Notes: generated from the letters alone by a model not told the origin. 64,000 bases of DNA from Aphrophora alni (GCA_963513935.1 OY740774.1:29345949-29409948), one strand, 5' to 3'. Positions 26,827 to 39,250 are shown, counted from the stretch's first letter. Translations and numbers: made by a program.

Positions 26827-29800
26827 GGATACTCGTATAGGTGGTATATAGACGAAGTAATGAGGTGTAGAGGAAGTAAAGAATTAAAGAGAAAGTAATG
26901 AGGTACACTGGAGGTAATGAAATATGTATTATGTAATTAGGCAAAGAGGAGGGAATAAGGTTTATAATTGATAATTAGGGATACTCGTATAGGTGGTATA
27001 TAGACGAAGTAAAGAATTAAAGAGAAAGTAATGAGGTACGGTGGAGGTAATGAAGTATGTATTATGTAATTAGGCAAATAGGAGGAAATGAGGTATATAA
27101 TTGTTAATGAGGGATACTCGTATAGGTGGTATATAGACGAAGTAATGAGGTGTAGAGGAAGTAAAGAATTAAAGAGAAAGTAATGAGGTACAGTGGAGGT
27201 AATGAAATATGTATTATGTAATTAGGCAAAGAGGAGGGAATAAGGTTTATAATTGATAATTAGGGATACTCGTATAGGTGGTATATAGACGAAGTAAAGA
27301 ATTAAAGAGAAAGTAATGAGGTACGGTGGAGGTAATGAAGTATGTATTATGTAATTAGGCAAATAGGAGGAAATGAGGTATATAATTGTTAATGAGGGAT
27401 ACTCGTATAGGTGGTATATAGACGAAGTAATGAGGTGTAGAGGAAGTAAAGAATTAAAGAGAAAGTAATGAAGTACAGTGGAGGTAATGAAATATGTATT
27501 ATGTAATTAGGCAAAGAGGAGGGAATAAGGTATATAGTTGGTAATTAGGGATACTCGTATAGGTGGTATATAGACGAAGTAATGAGGTGTAGAGGAAGTA
27601 AAGAATTATAGAGAAAGTAATGAGGTACAGTGGAGGTAATGAAATATGTATTATGTAATTAGGCAAAGAGGAGGGAATAAGGTTTATAATTGATAATTAG
27701 GGATACTCGTATAGGTGGTATATAGACGAAGTAAAGAATTAAAGAGAAAGTAATGAGGTACGGTGGAGGTAATGAAGTATGTATTATGTAATTAGGCAAA
27801 TAGGAGGAAATGAGGTATATAATTGTTAATGAGGGATACTCGTATAGGTGGTATATAGACGAAGTAATGAGGTGTAGAGGAAGTAAAGAATTAAAGAGAA
27901 AGTAATGAGGTACAGTGGAGGTAATGAAATATGTATTATGTAATTAGGCAAATAGGAGGAAATGAGGTTTATAATTGATAATTAGGGATACTCGTATAGG
28001 TGGTATATATAGGCGAAGTAAAGAATTAAAGAGAAAGTAATGAGGTACGGTGGAGGTAATGAAGTATGTATTATGTAATTAGGCAAATAGGAGGAAATGA
28101 GGTATATAATTGTTAATGAGGGATACTCGTATAGGTGGTATATAGACGAAGTAATGAGGTGTAGAGGAAGTAAAGAATTAAAGAGAAAGTAATGAGGTAC
28201 GGTGGAGGTAATGAAGTATGTATTATGTAATTAGGCAAAGAGGAGGGAATGAGGTATATAATTGTTAATGAGGGATACTCGTATAGGTGGTATATAGACG
28301 AAGTAATGAGGTGTAGAGGAAGTAAAGAATTAAAGAGAAAGTAATGAGGTACAGTGGAGGTAATGAAATATGTATTATGTAATTAGGCAAAGAGGAGGGA
28401 ATGAGGTATATAATTGTTAATGAGGGATACTCGTATAGGTGGTATATAGACGAAGTAATGAGGTGTAGAGGAAGTAAAGAATTAAAGAGAAAGTAATGAG
28501 GTACAGTGGAGGTAATGAAGTATGTATTATGTAATTAGGCAAATAGGAGGAAATGATGTATATAATTGTTAATGAGGGATACTCGTATAGGTGGTATATA
28601 GACGAAGTAATGAGGTGTAGAGGAAGTAAAGAATTAAAGAGAAAGTAATGAGGTACAGTGGAGGTAATGAAATATGTATTATGTAATTAGGCAAAGAGGA
28701 GGGAATAAGGTTTATAATTGATAATTAGGGATACTCGTATAGGTGGTATATAGACGAAGTAAAGAATTAAAGAGAAAGTAATGAGGTACGGTGGAGGTAA
28801 TGAAGTATGTATTATGTAATTAGGCAAATAGGAGGAAATGAGGTATATAATTGTTAATGAGGGATACTCGTATAGGTGGTATATAGACGAAGTAATGAGG
28901 TGTAGAGGAAGTAAAGAATTAAAGAGAAAGTAATGAGGTACGGTGGAGGTAATGAAGTATGTATTATGTAATTAGGCAAATAGGAGGAAATGAGGTATAT
29001 AATTGTTAATGAGGGATACTCGTATAGGTGGTATATAGACGAAGTAATGAGGTGTAGAGGAAGTAAAGAATTAAAGAGAAAGTAATGAGGTACAGTGGAG
29101 GTAATGAAATATGTATTATGTAATTAGGCAAAGAGGAGGGAATAAGGTATATAGTTGGTAATTAGGGATACTCGTATAGGTGGTATATAGACGAAGTAAT
29201 GAGGTGTAGAGGAAGTAAAGAATTATAGAGAAAGTAATGAGGTACAGTGGAGGTAATGAAATATGTATTATGTAATTAGGCAAAGAGGAGGGAATAAGGT
29301 TTATAATTGATAATTAGGGATACTCGTATAGGTGGTATATAGACGAAGTAAAGAATTAAAGAGAAAGTAATGAGGTACGGTGGAGGTAATGAAGTATGTA
29401 TTATGTAATTAGGCAAATAGGAGGAAATGAGGTATATAATTGGTAATTAGGGATACTCGTATAGGTGGTATATAGACGAAGTAATGAGGTGTAGAGGAAG
29501 TAAAGAATTATAGAGAAAGTAATGAGGTACAGAGGAGGTAATGAAGTATGTATTATGTAATTAGGCAAAGAGGAGGAAATGAGGTATATAATTGTTAATG
29601 AGGGATACTCGTATAGGTGGTATATAGACGAAGTAATGAGGTGTAGAGGAAGTAAAGAATTAAAGAGAAAGTAATGAGGTACAGTGGAGGTAATGAAGTA
29701 TGTATTATGTAATTAGGCAAAAAGGAGGGAATAAGGTATATAATTGATAATTAGGGATACTCGTATAGGTGGTATATAGACGAAGTAAAGAATTAAAGAG

Positions 29801-30324
29801 AAAGTAATGAGGTACAGTGGAGGTAATGAAGTATGTATTATGTAATTAGACAAATAGGAGGAAATGAGGTATATAATTGTTATTGAGGGATACTCGTATA
29901 GGTGGTATATAGACGAAGTAATGAGGTGTAGAGGAAGTAAAGAATTAAAGAGAAAGTAATGAGGTACAGTGGAGGTAATGAAGTATGTATTATGTAATTA
30001 GGCAAAGAGGAGGGAATAAGGTTTGTAATTGATAATTAGGGATACTCGTATAGGTGGTATATAGACGAAGTAAAGAATTAAAGAGAAAGTAATGAGGTGC
30101 AGTGGAGGTAATGAAGTATGTATTATGTAATTAGGCAAATAGGAGGAAATGAGGTATATAATTGGTAATTAGGGATACTAGTATAGGTGGTATATAGACG
30201 AAGTAATGAGGTGTAGAGGAAGTAAAGAATTATAGAGAAAGTAATGAGGTGCAGTGGAGGTAATGAAGTATGTATTATGTAATTAGGCAAATAGGAGGAA
30301 ATGAGGTATATAATTGTTAATGAG
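26827..30324. repeat. higher-order repeat copy B, 3,498 bp
   Basis: Repeats the monomer order and private variants of copy A. The offset is 3,496 bp up to about 28,005, where a 2-bp insertion (TATATATAGGCGAAG) changes it to 3,498 bp. For example, AAATGATGTATATA recurs at 28,551, GCAAAAAGG at 29,717, TTAGACAAA at 29,846 and TACTAGTATAGG near 30,176. Only a handful of substitutions separate A and B. Confidence 0.93.
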
Positions 30325-31650
30325 GGATACTCGTATAGGTGGTATATAGACGAAGTAATGAGGTGTAGAGGAAGTAAAGAATTAAAGAGAAAGTAATGAG
30401 GTACACTGGAGGTAATGAAATATGTATTATGTAATTAGGCAAAGAGGAGGGAATAAGGTTTATAATTGATAATTAGGGATACTCGTATAGGTGGTATATA
30501 GACGAAGTAAAGAATTAAAGAGAAAGTAATGAGGTACGGTGGAGGTAATGAAGTATGTATTATGTAATTAGGCAAATAGGAGGAAATGAGGTATATAATT
30601 GTTAATGAGGGATACTCGTATAGGTGGTATATAGACGAAGTAATGAGGTGTAGAGGAAGTAAAGAATTAAAGAGAAAGTAATGAGGTACAGTGGAGGTAA
30701 TGAAGTATGTATTATGTAATTAGGCAAAGAGGAGGGAATAAGGTTTGTAATTGATAATTAGGGATACTCGTATAGGTGGTATATAGACGAAGTAAAGAAT
30801 TAAAGAGAAAGTAATGAGGTGCAGTGGAGGTAATGAAGTATGTATTATGTAATTAGGCAAATAGGAGGAAATGAGGTATATAATTGGTAATTAGGGATAC
30901 TAGTATAGGTGGTATATAGACGAAGTAATGAGGTGTAGAGGAAGTAAAGAATTATAGAGAAAGTAATGAGGTGCAGTGGAGGTAATGAAGTATGTATTAT
31001 GTAATTAGGCAAATAGGAGGAAATGAGGTATATAATTGGTAATTAGGGATACTCGTATAGGTGGTATATAGACGAAGTAATGAGGTGTAGAGGAAGTAAA
31101 GAATTATAGAGAAAGTAATGAGGTACAGTGGAGGTAATGAAGTATGTATTATGTAATTAGGCAAAGAGGAGGAAATGAGGTATATAATTGGTAATTAGGG
31201 ATACTCGTATAGGTGGTATATAGACGAAGTAATGAGTTGTAGAGGAAGTAAAGAATTATAGAGAAAGTAATGAGGTGCAGTGGAGGTAATGAAGTATGTA
31301 TTATGTAATTAGGCAAAGAGGAGGAAATAAGGTATATAATTGGTAATTAGGGATACTCGTATAGGTGGTATATAGACGAAGTAATGAGGTGTAGAGGAAG
31401 TAAAGAATTATAGAGAAAGTAATGAGGTACAGTGGAGGTAATGAAGTATGTATTATGTAATTAGGCAAAGAGGAGGAAATAAGGTATATAATTGGTAATT
31501 AGGGATACTCGTATAGGTGGTATATAGACGAAGTAATGAGGTGTAGAGGAATTAATGAATTATAGAGAAAGAAATGAGGTGCAGTGGAGGTAATGAAGTA
31601 TGTATTATGTAATTAGGCAAATAGGAGAAAATGAGGTAATGAGGGACTCG
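30325..31650. repeat. satellite tail with 722-bp local duplication
   Basis: A third higher-order copy starts at 30,325 but soon switches. The TACTAGTATAGG variant recurs 722 bp after its copy-B position (monomers 152+152+133+152+133). The last four monomers (30,895-31,503) are all 152 bp. The array then decays, with a shortened unit near 31,640. Confidence 0.85.
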
Positions 31651-33359
31651 TATAGGTGGTATAAAGAAGAAGTAATGAAGTTGGGCGGATTTTAAGATTT
31701 CATGATTACTGATGTTTTAAAGGAGGTAATAAATTAATAATGGGGTACAGAGTAGGTAAAGGTGTATATGGGTTGTATGGAGTTATAAAGGAGATAATTA
31801 GGTATAGAAGAGGTAATGAGGAATAGAGGAGATGATGAGGTGATTGTAATAATATTACAAATATTTGAGATAAATATATCTGTGTGCCTACAATTATAAA
31901 ACGTCAAGTTTTTTTTTTTTTTTTTTTTTGTAGCCTACAGAGGATTAATAATGTTCTTAACAATTATTGTTTTGAAGAATATACTTTCGGAAAAACTCAC
32001 TGAAAAAACATGTTATAAATTTTTTTTTTCAAAAGTATATTAAAAATTTACGAAATATCTACTATATTTTCACATTACATTTTCAGTCAAAGTAATCCAA
32101 AAGATAGTTTTGATTGTACTAACAAACTACCAGTGAATATAACCCCAATGCAATAACTTCCCAACGAAAATCCTTATTCTCAGTCATTTCTTAAAATTAA
32201 ATAATTACTGCGACACCTCATCCCCTCCCCTCTCAGTAAAACAATAAAAGTAAACTCCCAAACATTTTATAAATTAAGAGCCTAAATTCCCAACAAGGGA
32301 GAAGTAAAAGCACAGTACTATGTCGATTAATTAGTTCTCTACCCCAACCTACCCTTAGTAAGTTTATCCTGAGTGTTTATTATTAGGGTTAAAACGAAAT
32401 AGATGTTTAAATTCTACTTTTACACAACAAGAGAACATTTGTTACGAACTCTAACGTCTCGACTCGTAAAGTATGTACTTTACTTCCAAAAATATGATCT
32501 TAATTTGGTAGAATAGAAGGACATATAATTATCACATTTTTAGAATAGAAATACAAATAATTTATATTTATTTTGGCATGTTTTTGTTTTCAATGACTGC
32601 TTTAGATATAAAAACGTATATATAAACCTCCCATTTCAAAGCTCTCAACTTGAGATTTCTACAAAGTGGTGCAATACTTTAGTAAATTATAGTAAATTAT
32701 ACAGAGTGTTCTAAAAATTAACCAAACATGATTACTCTCAACTTTGTTTATTGTATTGCTATTATTATTTATAATATTCTAACAAGTCAATTAAAGATAC
32801 TTAAGAGGTATTTAAAAAAAAATTCATTAACAACAGAGTTTTGGAGTTTTAAAATTTGCGATTTTGTAAACACAATATTGTTGTGATGTAAACTAACACA
32901 AGATGTACTTATTGGCTATTACGTATTCGGTACAGTGTATTCTAAAAAGCAAAATATAAAGCTACATATTTCTTAATTACAAAAATGTAGAACCAAATGT
33001 TATTTTAGTTTACGTTTTATTATCCAAAAATAAATGTTTTACCGAGTTCCTATAACCAAAAAAAACAACAAAAACACATCAATGGAAAATCTAGGACATA
33101 AAATTAATAAAAATAAGGTAAAAAAACTAATATAATTGAAAATGTCAAAATTTCTATCATTTTAAATATTCTTTAATTTTTATCTTGTGTATTGTTCAAT
33201 TTTTATAAAACAATAAATTATTTAAAAACGTTGCAGATTAACTCTGCATGTAATAATACCCACACCATCTTCGACGATGACAAAAAATAGTGAAGTTATT
33301 GTAAAAAACTTAATTTATAACCAAAAAATGTGATAATTGTCTAATTACAAGATCTAGGA

Positions 33360-33965
33360 CCAAGTCACCGTCACGAGCGTAGCAAGTAGAGGTTTCTTCA
33401 CCCTTTTTTTCCGTTCTGGGCTGTGAAAGCCTCCTTCAGAGGCCTCACTGGCGTCGACCTTGCGATCTTTTGCCGCCCCAATTTCCTTCCTACACCCATT
33501 CAGTAATACCCGTCATCCTTATAAAGGAACAGATACTACCGATAGGGTTGTCTAGGATGGTTTCCATCTCTTTCCCCGGAGGGCCTAGAGAGTATAGCCT
33601 GGCTCGTCCTAACGCCTCACACTCTAAAAGAACGTGTTCTGCGGACTCTTCAGCCAAACCACATTTCCTGCAAGTATTATCTGCAGCAATCCCTATCCTG
33701 TGTAGGTGTTTTCTGAGGTGACAGTGGCTCTTTAAGAGCCCAACCACCCACCTCATGTTATCTCTTCTGAGAGAGATGAGTTGTTCAGCAGGTTTCTTGC
33801 TTGGTCTAAATAACCTTTTAGCAAGTCTACTAGTGGTTGAATTCGTCCAGGCCCTGTTCATCCCCTCCCGTAACCACGTATCAACCGCTGCCCTGGCATG
33901 TCCATAGGAGATCCCGAACACCGGTTCCGGGCCCACGAAAGGGGATTCTGAACGTGACCACAAAT
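33360..33965 (-). mobile_element. 5'-truncated non-LTR retrotransposon insertion
   Basis: A locally GC-richer island reading on the minus strand. It contains the C-terminal part of a reverse-transcriptase/RNase H polyprotein and about 130 bp of 3' sequence. The paralogous right block (about 56,760-56,950) has no such coding sequence, and flanking homology resumes on both sides. It therefore either inserted after the duplication or was lost from R. The 3' boundary near 33,360 is approximate. Confidence 0.8.
33490..33963 (-). pseudogene. non-LTR retrotransposon pol C-terminus (post-RNase H region)
   Basis: 157 codons open on the minus strand. It matches the tail of I/Jockey-type non-LTR polyproteins: PFVGPEPVFGIS (residues 8-19), VDTWLREGMNRAW (28-40), LISLRRDNMRWVVGLLKSHC (62-81), HLRKHLHRIGI, then a Cys/His cluster with Cys98, Cys101, His110 and Cys115, and the end LGPPGKEMETILDNP. 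The endonuclease, the reverse transcriptase core and most of RNase H are missing, so this is a 5'-truncated, non-functional copy. The listed start Met is simply the first ATG after the truncation point. It ends in a natural-looking stop. Clade assignment beyond I/Jockey superfamily is not possible by eye. Confidence 0.85.
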
Positions 33966-35359
33966 ATCCATAAATGTGAGGATCATAAAAAGTGTAACAA
34001 CGGTTTTAAACAAATTTACACTTCTGGGTAAGACCCCATGATCTATCAATAATATTAAACATTTCCTACAAGGCTCAGGTTACTAAATTTTGGACATTAT
34101 GTTTAGAGGATCTGCTTATATTACGTTGTATGATCAGGCTGGTTAAGTACCTTGATGAGACCCATAAATATGTTTTATTATAATTTTATGAAGGTATTGC
34201 CTTTACATTCATGAGCTCAGACTTTTTATATCGTGAAGCCTAACATTTTACTAATTTAAACAGAAGCTGGACACTGTATAAGATAATACTACCGAGACAT
34301 TACAGTTAAACAAAATGTTATTTCCTCATTCAGATTCTACACCAAGGAGGCATTAACTTACCAAACAAATTAACACAGCACTTAACACAACTATGTAGCA
34401 AATTGTTTCTGCAATTTGCTTTTAGTGACAACTTTACGGAACATTGTTGTGGCTTCTAGAATTGTCTCCTGTAAAATAACCCCGTATTCAAATTGTATTA
34501 GGCAAAGCAAATGTATATGTCAACTATATTACACAGGGAAAAATGGAGTTTTATGTGACTGATATATGTTTAAGAATCAGTTGACATGAAACATATTTTT
34601 CCTTGTTGAAAGGCGGCAAAACGTCTCCGTCATCATAACCTTATAAAAACAAGAAAACTTGATTGTTTACTCAGTTCCATCATATAATGTAATATAAGCA
34701 GACGCTTTAAATGTAATTCCGAAAGTTGCTTTCTGTAGCGGTGTTGGATATAAAGTGGTAAATATGTTTAAAACGGTTGTTACACGGGTTCTCTGAAACG
34801 CGTAATTAATTGTGTATTACTATATTCTTTACCTCGCTTACGTACAGCATAGTTATGTTTCCATTCCTTTCGCTCGTATCAGCGTATTTGTCTTGGTGGA
34901 TCTGTATTATTACTAGAATCTGTACCGATATGACGTAGCTACCATTCCCTATACTAGCGGTTTGTGTCTCGGCCTTGAAAAATTTGTAAGAATACAAAAA
35001 TATAACATTTTCTAATGCACAATTAAGGTCTACAAATTTAGTGGATTATTTTAATAATGAATTAGAACAAAAAAATATTTCGAAGGCCGTCATTTTGATA
35101 TATTAAATTAGATTTGTTTTTCTTCTAAATTTCCATAGGGTTCTATATGAGCAAACTATTGACCTATATACCAAATTTATTGATCCTAGTTTAAGTTTTG
35201 TAAGTGTTAATATGCTTTTGTACAATGACAACTAAAATCACGACGACAACGACTACGGACGGACTACATTTCAAAAATGACGTCATGAAAAGTGAAAGAC
35301 AATAAAAAAACTGCCAACATTTTTTAAGATTACCAAATTTAGCTATAATTCGAATATTG

Positions 35360-35555
35360 GTTAGGTAAAAAAGGAAGAAAAGAACGTAAAATAAAGAGAC
35401 CCCTTCCTATCGAATAGTCAGTGTCGGAAAAGAACAATAGACCTAATAGGAAAGAAAAATGAAAGGAAACTAACACTAGACTACATAAACGGGGCTCACC
35501 TTTAGTTAATATGGACTTGCCAATCCCGAGTGACAACTATATCTACCCCTTTTTT
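35360..35555 (+). repeat. dispersed ~200-bp repeat, copy 3, with the single-copy minisatellite ancestor
   Basis: Contains AAATAAAGAGACCCCTTCCT, AATAGTCAGTGTCGGAAAAG, then AGACCTAATAGGAAAG once only, and CTTGCCAATCCCGAGTG. The AGACCTAATAGGAAAG segment corresponds to the 36-bp unit amplified about 63-fold in the right block. Confidence 0.75.
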
Positions 35556-36450
35556 TACGTAGTCTTAAATAAAATTAATCAGAAATATTTCAAATTTGGA
35601 GGTGTATTGAAATTGTACAAATTATAATATATTTCTTAAAAGTAGCATTGTATAAAAAATATTGTTAGGGAGTGATGAATGTTATATTTGGTTTGATGGA
35701 TGCGTTTGAGAGATAGCTAGTGCAATGCCTTTGGTAAAGTCTGATCCTTATCATAGACGTAACACTCATAATTACTGTTTTAAGGCCCTAAGTATTATAT
35801 TGAGTCTAATATTGTGACATCATTGGAACAAATCTGGTAAAAAACGTGTTTTCTACCATTCCTCTTGTACGAATGTTAGAAAATGTGCATATACCAAAAC
35901 TAGTGGACAGATTACACTGAACATTTTGTTTTGTAATAGTCTCATGAACATATAACTATATTTTTTTTAGGAAAATGTAATTTTTAATATATTAGTAAAT
36001 ATTAAATTAAGAAACACTGCATCATTTGAAGATATAATTGTTTTAGTTAAAATAGCGTAGTGTCGACTTGTATGACGTCGTTGTGCGTCCTCGCAGAATC
36101 ACTTTGGCATATGATTAGTTGCTCAAGCAACGATTTATTATAAAATATCTAAATACATATCAATTGGAAAAAAAAAAAATACTAAGATTATACTCTAACA
36201 GGCGGTCATATCCTGCAAAGTCAAAGCATAAAACAGCATATGGCTTGAAATCATTTACACATATGTCCAATTGTTAAGTAGAAATTTAAACGGTAAATTA
36301 TTGTACAAAAGAGCAAAACTGCAACACGAGTTAAGTATCAATTAAAGTAACTCACGCGACCGTTATAACCATTTAAATTTAGAAATATTAAAATGTTAAA
36401 CAAAGTAAATAGAGAGAGAAATCCTGGAAGAAAAATTATCTGTTTTCTAC

Positions 36451-38139
36451 AACTCAACTAACATTAAAAACATACGCATATACTACAAGAGCTGCATTAA
36501 TGCTTGGCAGTTTATATAACCCGCACGGGGCCCAACATAGAGCTTTAATATTGCTTCTATTTCTGGTAGAGGGTCCATGAAATAACTTTTTGATCTATTC
36601 TTCAATTATATTCATGATTCATGTTTTAAAAAGCTATACTTTTGTAATTATGCTTTTTTCGAAACCCTGTAGTGACTTTATAAACGACTTTGTATAAATT
36701 GGTGAGAAACAACATAACTTTCATCACTTTAATATCACTCACGTTTATTGTAAAAAAAGAAATGTGTTACAATGAAAACCAGGACTACGTGGACTGAATT
36801 TATACTGAATGCATTTTAGTAGTAACATTGTGCATTAAATTATGGGGAAGTTTGTGAATAGAACTTGAATCAATTGTAAGAGTAAAAACCTAGAGCAGGA
36901 AGGGGTTAACAATTACTGACTATTTTTATTACTGTTCATTGAAGATTTAAACGTCTTAATCTTGTAACAACTCAGTTAAATTAATCAAAACAAATTACTT
37001 TTTTTATCAAATACATCACTTATAAACGAATATAATAAATATTGCCCAAGGAATACTAACCTTCATATCTTCTTAATAACCTAGATTATTTAAAGTAAAA
37101 CTAAACAACTTAAATATTTTTGTTCTATACATGTATTTCAGCTTTATGCAACCGTTTTACGTTTCACAGTATAGACAAGTTGTATTTAAATATTTTTTAT
37201 TCGTTTCATATATATATATATTAATTTTGTGTGTGCTGATTAGTGTATTATTAGCTGTGGTAAGACAGGAGAAAGACCTACTATAAATAAACTGTTTGTG
37301 GGAATGGAATTTAATTGAGTTGGTAAGAAATCAATTTCACTAGGAACAAAAATTTTTGATAATATTGTTCTGTTTTAATTTTAATATATAATACAAAAAA
37401 TTAATTGCGTCCCAAAACAACCTATTATAATATAACATACATTTTTTTTACATTTTGTCACATTAAAACGTCTTCCGGTAAAATGAGGTCGTATATCTAG
37501 ATATTTATTTTATGATAATAATTTTTCTTAAACTCGCTAACACAAACCAATGCACCTAACGTTTATTTTAGAGTATATAAACATTAAAAAATTGCTATTC
37601 GTAAACATTTCATTAATACAACATGAGAGTTACATTATGGGTAACTGCAACAGAACTCATAACGTATTTTTTTTACCACCGTTGTTTCTCACATGGTTAA
37701 GAAAGATTTATCGCAATAGATACGTTTTATACGAGATTACTTAATTTGTTTTTTGCTTCTTTATATGCAATACCTATTTGTCTATTAAACAAAGAAGAAC
37801 GCAACGTTTATGTCCAAATATTGAAGCGGAAATTTTTGTCACCAAGTATAATTATTCAGTTTTCTAGATTTTTCAATTTAGACTTTACGAAAAAAGGCGT
37901 CGATCTAGCTATGTTGCATCGGAATTTTATAAATAATATAGTCATTAAATTAAAAAAAAAGTTTTTTAATCTGAAACGAATTCGTCAAAATCAGTTCATA
38001 TTTTAATTTTTTTAAATGTAGGCCTAATATGGTTGTAAAAATGCATTGAAATAATAAAACTACTGCATACATTTTAATTTATTGGCGCGCTTGTTTCCTC
38101 CGTAAGTATGTGTGAGAGAAAAGAAAAAGTATACGTATA
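36451..38139. other. spacer between the two duplicated blocks
   Basis: AT-rich. Its first about 50 bp may still be weakly paralogous to 61,690-61,740. The only coding hint is the possible MULE-like fragment at 37,746-38,006. Confidence 0.5.
37746..38006 (+). pseudogene. possible MULE-type transposase fragment
   Basis: An open stretch of about 86 codons without an ATG start. The order of residues resembles the middle of Mutator-like (MULE) transposases: YAIPICLLNKEERNVYVQIL matches the usual pattern of Tyr-x-x-Pro-hydrophobic...Leu-Leu-x-x-Lys...Thr/Val-Tyr. FNLDFTKKGVDLAMLHRNF matches the Asp-Phe-Glu/x-x-Ala...Phe-Pro block. The FFNLKRIRQNQ end sits where a Cys-x-Phe-His-Leu-x-Gln block would be. 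The Glu after Asp-Phe and the Cys/His are missing. It is short, isolated and unconfirmed; it could be chance. Confidence 0.3.
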
Positions 38140-39250
38140 ATTTCTCAAGTATTGAATAATATGTATTGACGATCTAAATATAGTGATTAAAGCTTTTTTT
38201 TTTATTTATAAAAGTAGCTGGAAATATACCAGCTATAAATTTGTCATACAAAGTTGTAGTAATGCTATTAATCGGTGTAATAATCACCCTTATCTAATCA
38301 CTAGCTCACCCCTGTAATGAAGAGGCGTTACAGCAATTTATAAAGCAGAATCGAGACTTCACCTCACATAATTTTCGGTACTGGAGCTTTAGTTCGTTTA
38401 TTAAAGACTGTCACAAATATTATCCTATCCGAATTATATATCATTATATTTCTATACATTCAAAAAACTGTTTTGAAAACAATAAAATCTATTCATTCAC
38501 TTATAAGGAGCAACACTTTTTGAAGCTTCAATCACCAAATGCTAGAAGTAACACAAATTTCAGCGTCCAACGTTTTATTTGAAATATGACACTGTTTCAA
38601 AGACTGAGTTAATACAATCAGCTGTTACATGTATCCAGACATTGAATCTAACATTATGTACCGAAAGGTTGTATAAGTGAAGATTGTCTCGTTTTAAAAT
38701 ATAAAGTTTTTGATGTGGAAATTTATGTTTTATTTAATTTATGTAATAAATTATATTACCATAATCCTAGAGAATGTAAAATATAAAACTGTTTTAATAT
38801 CATTTCTTACCTTTATGTAGACCGATTTTTATTACAGTAACTTTAAATAAGTATGTTAATTATTAATCAATATGTCCGCAGCAGAAAGTGCAAAGTGGTG
38901 CTTCATTGGGAATTTCCTCGAAAGTAACATGTTTTATTAAATATTTCGGATGGTTGAAAAGACATGGCAAACCTTTAAGAAATACCAACATACAGAAGAG
39001 ATCAACGATTGAGACTACCTCTTAGTTTTAGATAATCATCCCACAAAACCAAGAAGGGTCCTACTGAATGGGGTATTTTAGAGTATCCTTTAGACTCTTT
39101 AGAGTATATCTGACCGGATTCCGGGAGAATTGTGAGATCAGGATGTGCTTCAGTTTCCCCTTCCGTCTAGCAACTCTCACAGATTGGTTAGTCTCTTAGG
39201 TCGAACTAGTGTAAGTAGTGCCTGTAATGTAATGGCTAATTGTAGGCCTA
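38140..39250 (+). repeat. duplicated segment C, right copy, first part
   Basis: Aligns with 9,490-10,460: TTGATTAAT-rich start, CACCTCACATAATTTTCGGT, TTAGTTCGTTTATTAAAGAC, GAGTTAATACAATCAGCTGT, GAGATCAGGATGTG. No gene. Confidence 0.8.

Larger units (their letters stand above)
21395..31850. repeat. ~10.4-kb nested satellite array built on a 19-bp unit
   Basis: The whole array can be phased into 19-bp protomers close to GTAATGAGGTATAGAGGAG. In the core, eight diverged protomers make a 152-bp monomer, and a variant lacking one protomer makes a 133-bp monomer (152 = 8x19, 133 = 7x19). About 63 monomers run from 22,441 to 31,650. The edges (21,395-22,440 and 31,650-31,850) are degenerate 19-bp repeats. 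The plus strand is very C-poor (5 C in a typical 152-bp monomer) and purine-rich. Open frames across it are artefacts. The equivalent place in the right block has only a remnant (53,081-53,770). Confidence 0.97.
31851..36450 (+). repeat. duplicated segment A/B, left copy
   Basis: Aligns with 53,775-61,740 minus the minisatellite there. Anchors: TGTACTAACAAACTAC (32,117 and 54,027), CATCCCCTCCCCTCTCAGTA, ACATTTTATAAAT, TTCTGGGTAAGACCC / TCCTGGGTAAGACCC (34,022 and 56,993), CTTGCCAATCCCGAG-like text (35,516 and 60,651), TAGCATTGTATA, and CGTCCTCGCAGAATCACT-like text. Interrupted by a retrotransposon fragment at 33,360-33,965. The small open frames here are not conserved in the other copy. Confidence 0.85.

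Noticed and set aside
23331..31650. CENP-B box in the satellite monomer
   Set aside because: The monomer has no match to the TTCG...A..CGGG pattern, so there is no sequence evidence for a centromeric protein site.
21395..31850. CRISPR array
   Set aside because: Repeats are contiguous with no unique spacers, and the context is eukaryotic; this is a satellite.
33470..34049. Plus-strand and second minus-strand frames over the retrotransposon fragment
   Set aside because: Only the minus-strand 33,490-33,963 frame shows retrotransposon motifs; the others are shadows.
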